A stretch of DNA of 64,000 bases from Muscardinus avellanarius (lineage: Eukaryota; Chordata; Mammalia; Rodentia; Gliridae): assembly GCA_963383645.1 (NCBI GenBank), contig OY726557.1, positions 131,839,251 to 131,903,250 on the forward strand, read 5' to 3'. The stretch's first letter is position 1. Each line of letters starts with the position of its first letter. Position numbers and translations under genes: made by a program. The notes beneath the pieces are model-generated. The model worked only from the letters and a program-made list of their open reading frames with translations. It searched no databases and was not told where the DNA came from. Positions 44,345-56,683 of this stretch are shown piece after piece.

Positions 44345-44740
44345 AGTTTAATGTTTGAATGCCTGAGCCTGAATCACAGCTCTGTCAATTACTGCCATGT
44401 GACCTTGAATAAACTTGCAAACTTTGAGCCTCTGTTTTATTCTATACAAAATAAAGTTAGCGATAGCTCACCAGAAATGAATCGTGTATTTTATATGCAT
44501 TGCTGATTACTGATGATCACAAATACACTTTAGGTGCCCTTATTATGATCGAGAAATGAGAATACTGAGACAGCTGGCAGAGCTGAAATAGAAACCCACA
44601 TGCATTTGATGATAAATGCCATTTTGACTTCATGCTCCCAGTCTATACAATGCATTGAATGGATTGATTACATATCAGTGTGAAGATCAAATGAGATTCA
44701 GGTTGTTCTGTGCCCTGTAAAGCTGTATACAGATGTTATT
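44345..44740 (+). mobile_element. MIR relics
   Basis: The first copy (44345-44480) has GCCTGAGCCTGAATCACAGC, CCATGTGACCTTGAATAAAC and GAGCCTCTGTTTTATTCTA. A second, weaker one (44510-44740) has GAAATGAGAATACTGAGAC and CAGCTGGCAGAGCTGAAATAG. Confidence 0.6.
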
Positions 44741-45891
44741 AATTACTAATAGCATTGCCAGCTTTAATTGTTCTCTAATTGCCTTAAATATCTTACTTTG
44801 TATCCTTGCAGTTCATAGTGTCCTTCCTTATTGCTTGGGTGTTTAAAGGATTTGAGGTACTGCTTTTTACTGCAGAAGAAAAAAAGGCAACAGCATGCTG
44901 AACACCCACGTGGATGCTTGCACAGCTGATTAGTGATGAGCCATGGAAGGAATGAAAGATGGCAGAAAATACAGGAGGAGAAAAATTGGCATTTGATTTA
45001 TCTGGGGGACAGGAAAGTGCAAAAGAAAATTGATTAGAAGTAAAAAGATGAACCTGGAGTGTTTTAGATTATTCAAGAAGGAAGTTAGAATTCCTAAGAA
45101 TGGCTTGAGCTGAAAAATCTAGGAAAGATATTGGTCATTGGATTTTACATATGGGTTTCTTTAAAGTGTGGAATGAGTGCAGGGCTTACTTTTCCCCCAG
45201 GAATCTGGGATGTCTCCAACAATAATATTTGTCCATTTTGTATGTAACTGGATTATTCACTCATCACTGAAGCTATAGGAATTTTAAAATGTGAAAAATT
45301 ATAGGATGATCAAAGTAAGATTTTAGCAAAACATAAAACCAGACAGAGTAGGAATTGTAATTCCCACTCTGAAGGACTATTGTAATTTGCAATGTCACCA
45401 AATGCATCTTCATGACACTGGACCCTCTTCCTGGTTGGTGAATGGAATGATAACCACCATGTTAGGGATATGGTCCTTGAGAAAGGGATAATTTAGATGT
45501 CCCTCCACCTGTGGACTCTAATGCATACTCTAAAGAGAAACCAAAGCAGGATTTCCAATTTCCTAGAGGAGGGTAGATACAGAACCTAGGAAGGGATGAT
45601 TTTACCCAGCTTGGGATGTCTGGTACTTTTACTTTAGATGTTAATTTCAATCCAAAGACCATGCATAGAATATTGCCAGGAATGAATATTTTAAAAAGGA
45701 GAAGAATTGATTAAAAAACAGTTCAAATGATGCTGTGTCTGTGTATGAACATATCACTACCAACCTCCATATTATGTAATGGGAGGGGTGGGTAGTGGGA
45801 TGGGACCTGAAGGGGAGCATACCAAGACCTCTGTGTTGTTTGTATAACTGAGGCTTATTGTGATATATAATTACAGTGCACTAATGGAAGC
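44741..45891. other. Low-copy sequence, nothing recognised
   Basis: Just before the microsatellite (45860-45890) the words ATATAATTACAGTGCACTAATG resemble a squirrel L1 3' UTR in sense orientation. Not certain. Confidence 0.35.
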
Positions 45892-46119
<228 letters not shown>

Positions 46120-46489
46120 TGAATCGGGGAGATTAAAAAAACTAGCTAGGTTAAAGGTTAGAAAGCTGAAGTCCTGCGGAACTCAGTCCAGAGTTTAGAC
46201 TATCTTCCTAAACTGAGTCAAGTTGAACATGTACATTGTGCACTTACAATTTGCAAATGATACAAAGTCAGTATTCTTAGAATCTTTACACTATCTGCAA
46301 CCGGCTTAAGACAGAGATATAAAGGAAAGTACTGAACTTCCAAAGCCTGGTTTAAGGAATAATGACAGAGTCCACTTTGGCTTAGGGAACAACTTTGTAT
46401 TTCATCCCACTAGTAGAATAATAATCTACTGAGGGCGAGGGTCAGGACAACTGAAATATAATTAGAAACACACTGATCTGAGACTGAAA
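46120..46489. other. Unique sequence, nothing recognised
   Basis: No features supported. Confidence 0.35.
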
Positions 46490-46625
46490 ATATTCTTGTT
46501 CAAGATCAGCACTTTGCTATTTAATTGCAGTATGATCTATAAATGTACTTAACCTTCATCTATAAAATAGAATAATAATACATCTCAGGGTTGTTCAGGT
46601 TAAATATAATGATATCTGAGAAGAT
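46490..46625 (+). mobile_element. MIR SINE relic
   Basis: ACTTAACCTTCATCTATAAAATAG and CATCTCAGGGTTGTTCAGG. Confidence 0.55.
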
Positions 46626-46694
46626 GTTTGTATCTGTTGATTTGCCTGTTTTTATGTTTGAAACTCTGTTTTAAATATAGAAACTTTTAAAATT

Positions 46695-46905
46695 AGTTAT
46701 AATAACTTAGTCTTTACTATGGTAACAGGCACTGTATTAAAGAGTTTATATACATTATCTAATCCTTGGAATAACTTCTTGATATAGATAATATTTTTTC
46801 ATGGTTTAGAGATGAGTAAATTAAGGCTTTAAGAAATTAACAAACTGGACCAAGGCAACCTAACTGCTGCATGGTGGAATTCAGAACTTGAATTTCTATC
46901 TGCTG
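46695..46905 (+). mobile_element. MIR SINE relic
   Basis: ATGGTAACAGGCACTGTATT, TATACATTATCTAATCCTTGG, GTTTAGAGATGAGTAAATT and GGTGGAATTCAGAACTTG. Confidence 0.65.
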
Positions 46906-47999
46906 GCTTTTCAGCTCCAGCATCATGAAAGATGACTGGTTGACACACTTAAAATCCTCCGCTTGGATTATAATAATCTGGAGGATAAAAAGAACGGTTG
47001 GTGGGAAAGGACTTGCTTGTCAAAAGTCACAGGCCAAAATCATTGTAGGCAAAGATTCTGCATACAGGTATAGGAGCCCTGTTAAATTTGAATTTCAGAT
47101 AAACAAAAAATAATTTTTTGGATAAATATATCCCATGCAATACTTGGAACACACTTCTACTAAAAGTTGTTATATGCTAAATCTGACAATGTAGGAAGGC
47201 ATTGCCCTTCCTATACGTTGTTATATATTGTTAATGAGTTAAGAGTCTATCACAACCTAAATCTCTGATTTGGTCTCAGGGCCTGGCTGGAATCTGAGCA
47301 GCGATTCTGGAAGTCGGAGAGATGAGGGCCAACAGGTGAGATGGGACCATGCCTATCTGCTCGGCCTCAGAACATCTATATTTGGGGCCTACTTCCACCC
47401 TGCGTGGACTGGCTACAGTCCCACCCTGCCTGGTGATGATATGATATTTGCAGCCACCCCAGGTCTGGCAGGTGTGTCTCGCAACTGGGCTTTACAGTAA
47501 AATGCATCAAAGTTGGTGCAGTGTAAATAGGTGTCATTTCCAAGAACCAAAGGTTTGGGCCAAGAAGCAGCCATGAAACAGGAATATCCTATAATTCTCT
47601 GTAGGAGTGAAGGTGTGGAGAGAATTTACATGTGAAAACTGAAAAACAATTCATCCAGAGCCAATTTCAGCTCAGACCAGGGGGAAAATTGCTGCTCAAA
47701 TTGGTATTTTCATTGCCGGGTTTATTGACAAAAATGAAATAAAAAAGCCTCTTTGTTTTATGAATTTGTTGTCGATTACAAAAAAAAATATAAAAGATAG
47801 GGGGATTTGTATTTCCCAGTTGGTGACATAGTGTATTTTGACAGGCCTTTTCTTCTTGCAAGTGTAAAAATGCCTGTGGTCAAGCCAGAACACATGCTCA
47901 TTCCATAGAGCGCAAAGTGGCCCTGGGTTTTTGGGTGGAATCTTTCATCTGTGTACACATCAGTGAATCCTTTCTTTCTCCCAAGAGGCCTGTCTGTAT
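46906..47999. other. Low-copy sequence, nothing recognised
   Basis: A plus ORF of 76 codons at 47270-47500 lies in a GC-richer patch and has no recognisable domain or clear splice frame. Confidence 0.35.
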
Positions 48000-48115
48000 T
48001 TGAAAACTGGGGAAAGAATGATTTACAGACAAGGAAAGTGACTTTTCCAAGGTCATGGCCTGACAAAGGTAGTAGTCTTTAGGCTGCAGAGCAGAATTTC
48101 TCTATACCCGGGCTG
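48000..48115 (+). mobile_element. MIR SINE relic
   Basis: GAAAACTGGGGAAAGAATG, GTGACTTTTCCAAGGTCATGG and CAGAATTTCTCTATACCCGGG. Confidence 0.5.
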
Positions 48116-49439
48116 GACCCTCATCCTTCTTACCACCCCTGAGCCACCTCCCTCACCAGGCCAGGGAAGCCCAGGCTGCTGAGCAATCCCTGAAACATCT
48201 GGCACATCCCTATCTGTTTTCCTAACTTTACAATCGCCTATGGCTTGGAAACCTGGCCCTGTTCTTCTGTGGCCCTGTTCTTCTCTGCCATCTCTCAGTC
48301 TCTCAGTGGTGTCTGCAACCCTCCTCGGCTTCACACATTCTGAAATGTGTAGGGATCATAACTTGTGGGGTCATACAAGAAGCCAGCAGCCCTTCCATAA
48401 TCACCACTGACGTGGAAATACAAGAGCAAATGAGGAACAATTCATATGTCGCCGCATGACAGAACAAAATCCTCTACTGAGGAATTAAAGCCATAAATAT
48501 CCTACAGGGCTCCTACCTGCGAGCTTGTTCCTGACATCTGGAACGGCAGCTCGTTGGAGCCACTGCGTTGTCACCGTGCTGCTCTCTCTGAGGTGCTGGC
48601 TGCAGTGGAGCTGGGGAGCAGAAAGGATGAGAAGGGGAAGGTGGGGTCCACCATTGGGAACCTGGTGACAAAAAGCCCCTTTGCCCAGTGACCACAGGCA
48701 CCACAAGGCACTGACCCACTCACTCACAAGTCCCATCCTAGCAAGAGGCATCAGCAGCTTTGTGGCTTGTCTTCCATCTGGTTGACAGGAATGTGACAGC
48801 TCAGAGCTTGTGGTCCTGGAGGGGAAGGTGGTGTGGGCAGAGCAGAGAGAAGCTGCAGCACAGGGCTGCCCACATGGCTGTGTCTGGGCACGCTCCGGCA
48901 GGCTGCAGAGACAGGGAAATGCACAGGAAACTCAGAAGAAATCCGCTCAGTGATCCACGGAAGCAGGGCATTTTACTAACTGGCTCTCTTCTGGCAGATG
49001 TTCACTGTCTCTGGAGGTGGGAGGGATGTTGGCAGGGATGGCATCCTGTGCTGGAAGCAGCTGGTGAACTGTGATTCTCCCACTGTGGTGGGAATCCCCA
49101 GGCCTGGTGTTATTTTGCTGGAACCAACAGTATTTGCTGAATGCAATGGATCCAAAGCTGCTCAGGATAGTTTGCAGGGTGTTTTTAGGGACTATGAGCT
49201 GAGCACTGATTGGAGATGGTTCACCTCTACTTAGCTTGAGTCTCCTCTGTCCTCAGTTCATCATGTGAGCTAGTACAGTTGACACAGACCAACCCTTGTG
49301 AGCCAGTTTTCAGAACAATGGCCTCAGCTGTCTGCCAACTCATTCTTCGGCCTTTATGCCTTAATTTTCTTATCTGGAAATTAAGAAGAAAAGACATAGC
49401 TATAGCCACCACGCTGTAAAATAGATTTCTCAAACTTAT
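48116..49439. other. Low-copy, relatively GC-rich sequence
   Basis: It contains a 16-bp tandem duplication GGCCCTGTTCTTCTGT/GGCCCTGTTCTTCTCT (48255-48286). ORFs of 88-104 codons overlap on both strands at 48485-49234 without family features. No gene called. Confidence 0.35.
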
Positions 49440-49665
49440 TCCTCCTATCTCACTGCAATTTTATATCCTTTGACTGACATCTCCCCAACTGCCTTGGCCT
49501 CTAGTAGCCACCACTTTACTCTCTGTCTCTGTGAAGTCAATATTTTTAGATTCGAAATGTGAGAGACATCATGCTATACCATGTTTGTCTTTCTTTGCTT
49601 GACTTATATTGTTTAACATAATGTCTTTCAGGTTCATCCATGAATGTATACATGATGTATATGTG
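49440..49665 (-). mobile_element. Old LINE-1 3' segment, minus strand
   Basis: TAGCCACCACTTTACTCTCTG, GAAGTCAATATTTTTAGATTC, CTTTGCTTGACTTATATTGTT and AGGTTCATCCATGAATGTAT are antisense L1. Confidence 0.7.
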
Positions 49666-49729
49666 TAATGTTCGAGTTCATATATATGTATATAATATGT
49701 ATGTATATATAATGTATAATATATGTAAG
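49666..49729. repeat. Imperfect (TATG/TA)n repeat
   Basis: ATATATGTATATAATATGTATG-type repeats lie at the junction between oppositely oriented L1 pieces. Confidence 0.8.
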
Positions 49730-49870
49730 TGCAGTATTATTCAGCCTTAAAATAATAAAATCCTGTCACTGGAAAGAAATGAATGAACCTGAAAGACATT
49801 ATGTTAAACAATATAAGTTAAGCAAAGAAAGACAAATATGGCAATGTTTCTGATAAAAGTGAGAGTGAAA
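49730..49870 (+). mobile_element. Old LINE-1 ORF2-end segment, plus strand
   Basis: AGTATTATTCAGCCTTAAAA, GAATGAACCTGAAAGACATTATG and GAAAGACAAATATGGCAATG are sense L1. Opposite orientation to 49440-49665. Confidence 0.7.
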
Positions 49871-50139
49871 GAAACCAGAAATATAAGCTAATTATATATT
49901 TTTGAAAGAGAAGATGGCTGTTTTTATCCGCACCACCTCTGTGTATAACCTGAATATGTTTCCTGAAAAAGTAAAGGTAGTAAATTTGTTTCACTAAGTA
50001 CCTTTGCAATGGATGGATATTCATGTGAAAGAAAAGTCAAATATTTGGAAAAATCTTCTTTGAGTTGTGCGATCTATGGTCTAGTCTTTAGGACATAAAA
50101 GTCATATAAATAAGAAAATTGTTTTGGGTCTCTAAAAAT
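49871..50139. other. AT-rich sequence, probably L1-derived in part
   Basis: No diagnostic words. It lies between L1 pieces. Confidence 0.3.
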
Positions 50140-50440
50140 AATTGAACATTTCTAATACAAGCACTTTACATAGAAGAATATAATCATATGTTGATAACCA
50201 TGTAAAATAAGAATGAGAAAAGACATGAACAGTGTGATTGCTTATATATAATAGGCTAATTCTGGAATAATTCAAGAGAAATTGGTCACTGGCTGCCAAG
50301 AGGAAAAGGAACTTGATGTTGTGGATCAAGAATCAGAGGAAATAATTATGCTGGGCACTGTTTGTTTCGTTTGCATTTTGAACTATGTGGATGTATTGAT
50401 TAGCTATTCACAGTAAAAATACATGAAATTAAAACTCAAA
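50140..50440 (+). mobile_element. Possible old LINE-1 3' UTR
   Basis: CACTGGCTGCCAAGAGGAAAAG, TTTGCATTTTGAACTATGTGG and ATGTATTGATTAGCTATTCAC resemble an L1M-type 3' end in sense orientation. Confidence 0.45.
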
Positions 50441-51341
50441 ATAGAAATTGTAGCTAGTGGAAATCAATGTAGTTTCTGTGCATTTCTAAGAAGTTACTTA
50501 AATATTTGTAAAACTATGCCATAGCAAAGGCACTTCAAAAATATGATGTCGATTCAAGTTAATACCCAGAGAAAATCCTCTTATTTTGCATCTGCTGCTA
50601 TGCTGGCTCAACAAGCATTTCACTTTTAGAAGTAAAAGTATTGCGTCTATGAATTCTGTGTGTGTCTGTGGGCAGGGACTTCCCTAGTCAGACTCAGCTC
50701 TAAGGAGGCTGAGGTTTGGGGTTTGGCCTGCAGAGGGTGAGTTAACTGCTTTCTGTTCAGGGACAGAGATTATGCCTTCTACCCTGATTAGCTGCTAATG
50801 AATGTGGCCCTTCTCCTGGTGGTGGCAACCCTGGGTGCAACTCTGATGAGATCCATACAAGTTCATCTCTGAGTAGAAAGACAAGAGGGAGGTCAGGGTG
50901 CCCCCTGTGTAGTGGTGGATGCAAATTAGGCAAGGGCATTTGTGATGGTGTCAAAGATGAAAAGAATGCAGGGAATACACAGGACACGCACAGACGAGCA
51001 TCCCCTGTGGCAGGAGTGTGTTTCTAGAAGACAACCAAGCAGCTTTTGTCAGTCTTAGGCCACTCTCCTATTCGTCTTCTGCCCATAGCCTTCTTGTACT
51101 CACATTTTTGTACTCTTAGATTTTGTGTTCAGACTTGGTGTGAGTGCGTGAGTGAGTTGGGAGGGGGGGCAGAGGTGTGACTAAAATGCCTAATGAGCTT
51201 TTATAGAAGTTCTAAGTAAATACCCGAACACATTTTAAGAATGTTCAGAGCTGGCATTAATTCCTCCTCTGCATTCTTAAGATCAGAACTTGTGAAATGT
51301 TACTCAGGAAAAAGTTTTCAGAGAGAAGCAGCATGTAATAC
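50441..51341. other. Low-copy sequence, nothing recognised
   Basis: No gene or repeat recognised. Confidence 0.35.
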
Positions 51342-51398
51342 AGTGTGTATATGTGTGTGTGTTTGCGTGTGTGTGCACGCACACATGTGCACGCACAC
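51342..51398. repeat. (TG)n/(CA)n mirror microsatellite
   Basis: A TG-rich run passes directly into a CA-rich run. GTGTGTGTGCACGCACAC is self-complementary apart from one base pair, so it can form a hairpin or Z-DNA. Confidence 0.85.
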
Positions 51399-51562
51399 CC
51401 ATGCTCCTACACGGATCCACCTCCCTTCTTCATAACTGAACCTTTCTAGGTTGGGTGTGGAATGAGGGGTTTTCAGCTCTTGTGTAACTGTACATATTCT
51501 TTCTATAATTCCCCATATATGATTCTCAAGCCTGCATAGAGTAAGCCAGGTTGAAATAATAG

Positions 51563-51772
51563 TTTTTTTTTTATTGCAGTACTAAGAATGGAAGCCATGG
51601 GCATTCTACCTCTGAGCTACACCCCCAGTCCTATTATATATTCTTTACTTTTAAACAGGGTCTCACTGAGTTGCAAAGGGCCTCACTAAGTAGCTGAGGC
51701 TGTCTGTGAACTATGATCCTCCCGTCTCAGCTTCCCGAATGCTGGGATTACAAGCATGGACTACGCTGAGCC
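51563..51772 (-). mobile_element. B1-ID SINE, minus strand, with target-site duplication
   Basis: Complement of ID half (CTCTGAGCTACACCCCCAG), middle (GGTCTCACTGAGTTGCAAAG) and head. TGAAATAATAG at 51552-51562 and 51773-51783. Confidence 0.92.
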
Positions 51773-51783
51773 TGAAATAATAG

Positions 51784-52129
51784 ATTTTAATAACATATAC
51801 TTGTGAAACTTTCAGTGTTTCTAACCCTGTTCTTGTGTTATTTCATCCACTCACAAGAAGGCTTCTCTCAGTTTTCCAAATCTAGAACCTGGGCACAACA
51901 GCCTTGGTATCTCTCAATATCACATATTTCTTATCCATGAATAAGATGTCTTGGGATGTGTGGTGTTTTTGCTTCAAGGTCTCATTAAGAAGCAAGGGGA
52001 CATGCAGGAAGCTTACTCACAAACTGCCTTATATTCCTTGAAGAAAGTTTCCATTGGAGCCTAGATTTTGGCCAGAGTTGGGGCCAGTTCTCATTTCACG
52101 TGAAGTTAGTCCTAATAGCTACCTGTTAG
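51784..52129. other. Unique sequence, nothing recognised
   Basis: No features supported. Confidence 0.35.
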
Positions 52130-52400
52130 TTTCATTGGTGCTTACCTAGCAGGAAGTTATTGGCAAATATCATGTGTTTACCCAGTAATTACACACCCAG
52201 GCAGATTACTCAGTAATTACGCTCAGCAGGTGCAAAAGTCATTAACACAACACATCCCTGGCACTGGGGGTGAAGGAGGCACACCGTTCTGCATTGATTT
52301 GTATTAATTCTGCAGTATTAGTCACCATATCTAGGGTCATTATACAAGAGAACAATAACAAAGAGGCTCATAGTTCACCTGCCGAAGGCCATTTGCAAGT
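52130..52400. promoter_or_regulatory. Candidate enhancer: homeobox and SOX-like motif cluster
   Basis: CAGTAATTAC occurs twice (52183-52192 and 52211-52220, 28 bp apart). Further TTAATT/ATTAAC words lie at 52240-52320, and ACAATA plus AACAAAG (SOX-like) at about 52351-52361. The block is unique and lacks repeats. Enhancer function is inferred from motif density only. Confidence 0.3.
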
Positions 52401-53063
52401 CAAGGGGAGAGCCAGGCACTTGGCAGTGTGACTATGCGATTACTGTGGGAATGGCCAGGCTGGAAGAGATGCTTGAGGTCTTGGGTCAGAAATCCAGTGG
52501 CAGAAGAGCTGGGTTTTAACAGCCAAGTTGCCACACCTGTGTGTGTCCATCCTAAGCAAATTTAAAATCCTAGACCAGACTTCCCTATGCACAGCATGCT
52601 CCTGAGCTGCTGTGTGCTCAGGGAATTAAGACTAATTTTAATATTAGCCCTAAGCTAAGCATAATTAGAAAGATAAATCTTTAGCAAGTCTCTCCTACCC
52701 AGGCCCTGCCGCTGCCACCTCCCACCCCTGGCCCGCCCTCCTGCCATAATGCATTATGAAGCCAAATATAAATGTCTTGGAGACTGTCAGTAACAACACT
52801 AACACATTTGTTCAGCTAATTGAAAGTTAGTTTTGATGTCAGGCAGACACCAGTGAGATGACACCTGTAAGGGTAGGAGAGTCCGTGCCTGCAGATGCTA
52901 AGAGGAGGGGACAGGTGGGTGTGGTTCTTCCTCTGTTCTTTCCTGCAGATTGAGCACAGGTACATCACTGGCTTCTGGAGCAGTCAATTGATAACTGTGA
53001 CCATGGAACTTACAAAGATACTGGTAAAATATTTGTAACCAAAAATACTCCCATGGTCCTTCC
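52401..53063. other. Unique sequence, part AT-motif-rich
   Basis: AATTTTAATATTAGCCCTAAG and AAGCATAATTAGAAAGATAA (52631-52676), then a C-rich stretch (52695-52745), then GCATTATGAAGCCAAATAT. It looks like conserved non-coding DNA; that needs an alignment. Confidence 0.3.
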
Positions 53064-53235
53064 TTTTTTTTGGTACTAGACATTGAAGCCAGGGGTGTTA
53101 TTCTACTTATGAGCTACACCTCCATCTTTTAAATTTGAAATAGGGTTTCACTAAGTTGCTGAGGCTTGAATCTTTGGTCCTCCACTATCAGCTTATGAAA
53201 TACTGGGATTAAAAGCATGCGACACCATGTCTGGG
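53064..53235 (-). mobile_element. B1-ID SINE, older copy, minus strand
   Basis: GGTACTAGACATTGAAGCCAG, TTCACTAAGTTGCTGAGGC and GCATGCGACACCATGTCTGG. Internal deletion. Confidence 0.82.
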
Positions 53236-55119
53236 TTTCTGTAGACTTTAAATACCCATTTTCATATGTAGGAATAACTGTTCAACTTTCACAGCTTTTT
53301 ATTGCTGCAGAGGAACTGTCCTTATTTGTCTTAGAGCTCACCAGGAAAGCAGGCAAGTGTCTGTTGACTAAAAGAAGGAAGGCCCATGAAGACAGTAGGG
53401 TGCACTCCTCTTAAAGACCAGAATCATGGTCTGGAATGGCAGTCAGTCAGGAACCAGTGTATTGTTTCCTTACCCACAATTCAAGGAGAGTTGAGTCATG
53501 TGTAGACATGAAGGCAGAGTTGGATTCCCAATGATCAAAACAGAAAAGAGTTTAGGATTTAGGTAAGGCTCAACCTGTGAGTTGGGTGACTTAGAACTTT
53601 CTGTTTCCCTGTTGAAAATGGGCTCAGGCAATGTTAATAGGTCACTTTGGTTCAGATGAACAAGCTCTTACTTCTAGTTCTTACTCATCTTCCTTCCAGG
53701 AATCAGTAAACAGCCAGAATGATGCTGGAATCTAATTCAAGTGGTTTAGTGATCTCACCGAAGGTGTATGGAACGCTTCCTCCTCTTAAAAGTGCTAAGT
53801 ACTTTGCTGTCAGCATCATCCTTGCAGCCTGTGAAGTCTATACGAAAGAGACAGAAGTGAAAAAGGCAAAGCAAGAACAAAAGCCAGACAGGTGCTGGGC
53901 TTCCGGGCGCATCGGTGACAGCAGGGAACATCAGCTGGCTCCCTTGGCCTGGCATGAAAGGACCATGTCAAAACCCCCTGGAGATGCTCTGACCCCCGTT
54001 TCCTCAGGCCTCGAGCCCCACGTTTCTGTGTCCTCCAGCCTCACGCCTGGCTATTGTGAGTTTCTGGCGGACACCTTGTGAGTTACTGACAGCAAAGCAG
54101 AATCCTAAGCCTTCTGTTCCTCACTTATTTCCCACACCTTTTTTCCCCTACAACTGTCATCTTTGGCTTTCTTTTTAAGTTTCTGCTCTTTATTTTACAA
54201 GGTGTTAAAAATGGGGAGGTGGGGGTGGGTGGGTGGATCTCAACTCAATTAGGGAACTAGGGAGTAGGCTTGCTCCCTCCTGCAACTCCCACCCGTTCCC
54301 AACCCTGCCCTAGGTTCATGTTCTAATGCTGGAGAGTCCCACCAGCCTGCTCACGAGTGCCTTCTTGGTCCCTCGCCCCAGGACTCCTCCTAGGTCCCCC
54401 AGCCAGCCTTAGCTTTGTGATCTGTGACCGGCACTCTGAGGAAACACGCAGGATCTTGCTGGCACTGAAGCCAAGGGCAAAAGCTTTGGTGTGTGGTTCA
54501 GAGAGAGTGATGCAGGGTGGGCCATGAAGAAGCCACAACCCCACCTCTATTTCCTCAGTTTTAGTGCTCCTAGGACATCTGTAAATATACCGTTCAGATT
54601 CGTAACTTCTCTCATGCTTCTTTCCCTGCTCTGGATGTCTTCCTCTATCTTTTTTTTTTTTTAATGGAGAGATACTCTTGGTCCTTATTCATGGATCAGC
54701 TCAACCTTTGGGCATTTTTTGAGGGGTGTTTTCTCCAAAAACCTCATGGCAGACTTAATTCCTCCCTTTTCTGATTCTGTGTTGTCCTTAGCCACAGAGC
54801 AAACAAATGCAGGGGATGATTCTGCATAAGTTCTAGGCTTTGGGGAGCAATAAACTCATTTCTCTTAACATCCTTGGTGCTGGGAACGATACAAAGACAC
54901 AGAGAGGCCCCAGCTGCAACAAAAGCATGCCTAACTTCTAAAGCCAGCCAGTGCTTTCTCTTGACCGAGAATCCCCTTGTCCTTTCTAAATAATGCACAC
55001 TTTATGGGGAAAAACTTAGATCTACTTGTACCTACTATATGTCAAATGCTGTGAACTGTTGCTTTATTTAATTATCAGAAGAAAGAAATTATGTTTTTTT
55101 TTAAAGAAAATTTGTTATC
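53236..55119. other. Low-copy sequence with a G-quadruplex motif
   Basis: Repeat-poor for about 1.9 kb. A 120-codon plus ORF (53719-54081) has no family features. G-runs at 54213-54233 fit a G-quadruplex. A T run lies at 54650-54662. No gene recognised. Confidence 0.35.
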
Positions 55120-55172
55120 TTGCTCATGCTGAATGTGTGTTCTACCATAGAACTACCATCCCTAGCCCCATA
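55120..55172 (-). mobile_element. ID-type SINE remnant, minus strand
   Basis: The complement gives GGGGCTAGGGATGGTAGTTC and TATGGTAGAACACACATTCAG, a decayed ID monomer. Confidence 0.55.
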
Positions 55173-55484
55173 CTAGATATTTTTACACCCTTTAAGAGAT
55201 AAAGGAATGCTTAGGTTAAGACAGCTTTGGCTGATAAACTGCAGGTTTTCTATGCAGACCCATGATTCTCTGACTAAAGCACATATATTTCACCAGCACC
55301 TTGCCATCCCCTTAGGGTGCTGAGCAGAAAAGGGGCTTTTCCTACTCACGAGCAGCACCCTCTTCCGAGGTCCCTGCGTCAGTCCAATGTCATGGGGATT
55401 GATCCATCTCCTTCCTTTGCAGAGACCTTGACCCTGCATGAGAGTCTACCAATTTTCTTCATATGACATCCCTTTTGAGTCTCT

Positions 55485-55700
55485 CCTCCCCTTCCTCTTT
55501 TTCCTGCAACTGGGCATCGAACCTAGGGGCATTCTACCTCCAAGCCACACCCCCAACCTGTTTTATTTTATATTTTGAAACAGGGTCTCAGTGAGTTGTG
55601 GGGTGCCTCACCAAGTAGCTGAGGCTGGCCATGAAGCTGGGATCATTCAGTTTCAACCTCCTGAGTACTGGGATTATAAGCATGCACCACCACACTCGGC
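55485..55700 (-). mobile_element. B1-ID SINE, minus strand, with target-site duplication
   Basis: CTGGGCATCGAACCTAGGGG, CCTCCAAGCCACACCCCC and GCATGCACCACCACACTCGG. Flanks TTTGAGTCTCT at about 55474-55484 and 55704-55714. Confidence 0.9.
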
Positions 55701-55714
55701 TCCTTTGAGTCTCT

Positions 55715-56683
55715 GACTTAACCAAACTATTTCTGATTGAACTTCAGGCTCTTCATTATGCATCCTCTTCTATTTTGCATCTGTGATTTGTTACACAGGG
55801 CAGGCCTGACTGGCTTCAGTGACACCATCCACTCAGGTGGGAGAATGCACACTGGCTGCTTAGAAACAGTTTAGTTTCTCAAGCCCAGGCCCTCTGAGCT
55901 GTGCCCCCTCCACACACCTTCTCTCTTGTTAAAATACCACTTATTTGGCTTTCTGGACGAATAGAGGTTTTATATGACCTATGATGGGATGTTTTAATCA
56001 CTGTTGTTATTTATCATGATTGCATTTGAATTTCCATGGAGAGCCAATAGTGACTTGGTAAAGGGCATGTTACAATGTTGTTATCAGGGAGACAGCAGGC
56101 TGGGATTAGCAAGTAGAAGCTACTGAAAAAGGGAAGGAAAAGACCGTACTCCTGATTTGGTGGGCTTGTGTGAAATTGAGAGTCTGCTCTGGGCCGCTCA
56201 GTTGGCTCTCTGTTTAGAGGCAGAGCTTCTGAAAGGAAGCAGCTGAGAATCTTCTTGAGTGTTGCATAGCACTCGGTAGGATAGACTTAAGGAAAATATG
56301 CTGTACTTCCTATACCAAAATAGCACCAAACCGTTCCCAGTGTGTTTTCCAGCAATAGTGTTGGCTGTGCAGAGATTCAGCAAAGTGCCACCCACCTGAT
56401 CCTTACCATGACCATGGGAGGATCTAGTGAAAGGAGAGGTCCCACATGGGCACCATTGCTCTCCACTGGGCAGACTCCTGCTTCTAGTGGCCACTGACAT
56501 AATAAGGTTCATGTACAGGAAAGCTCAATGCTCTGCAAAAGGGCTTTGCTAAAAACCAGGTGAGCTGGGCTATTACAGCTCATTCATTCACCACTGTTTT
56601 GTTGAGTTTGAAAGATACACACTCCCCTCTCCCAGTGGCCAGAGATAAGGAGATGGTCATTGCTATAAAGAATGGTAAGATCT
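55715..56683. other. Low-copy sequence, possibly conserved in part
   Basis: 55925-56100 is unique and AT-rich with words like TTATTTATCATGATTGCATTTG. A 104-codon minus ORF (56198-56512) has no family features. Confidence 0.35.
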
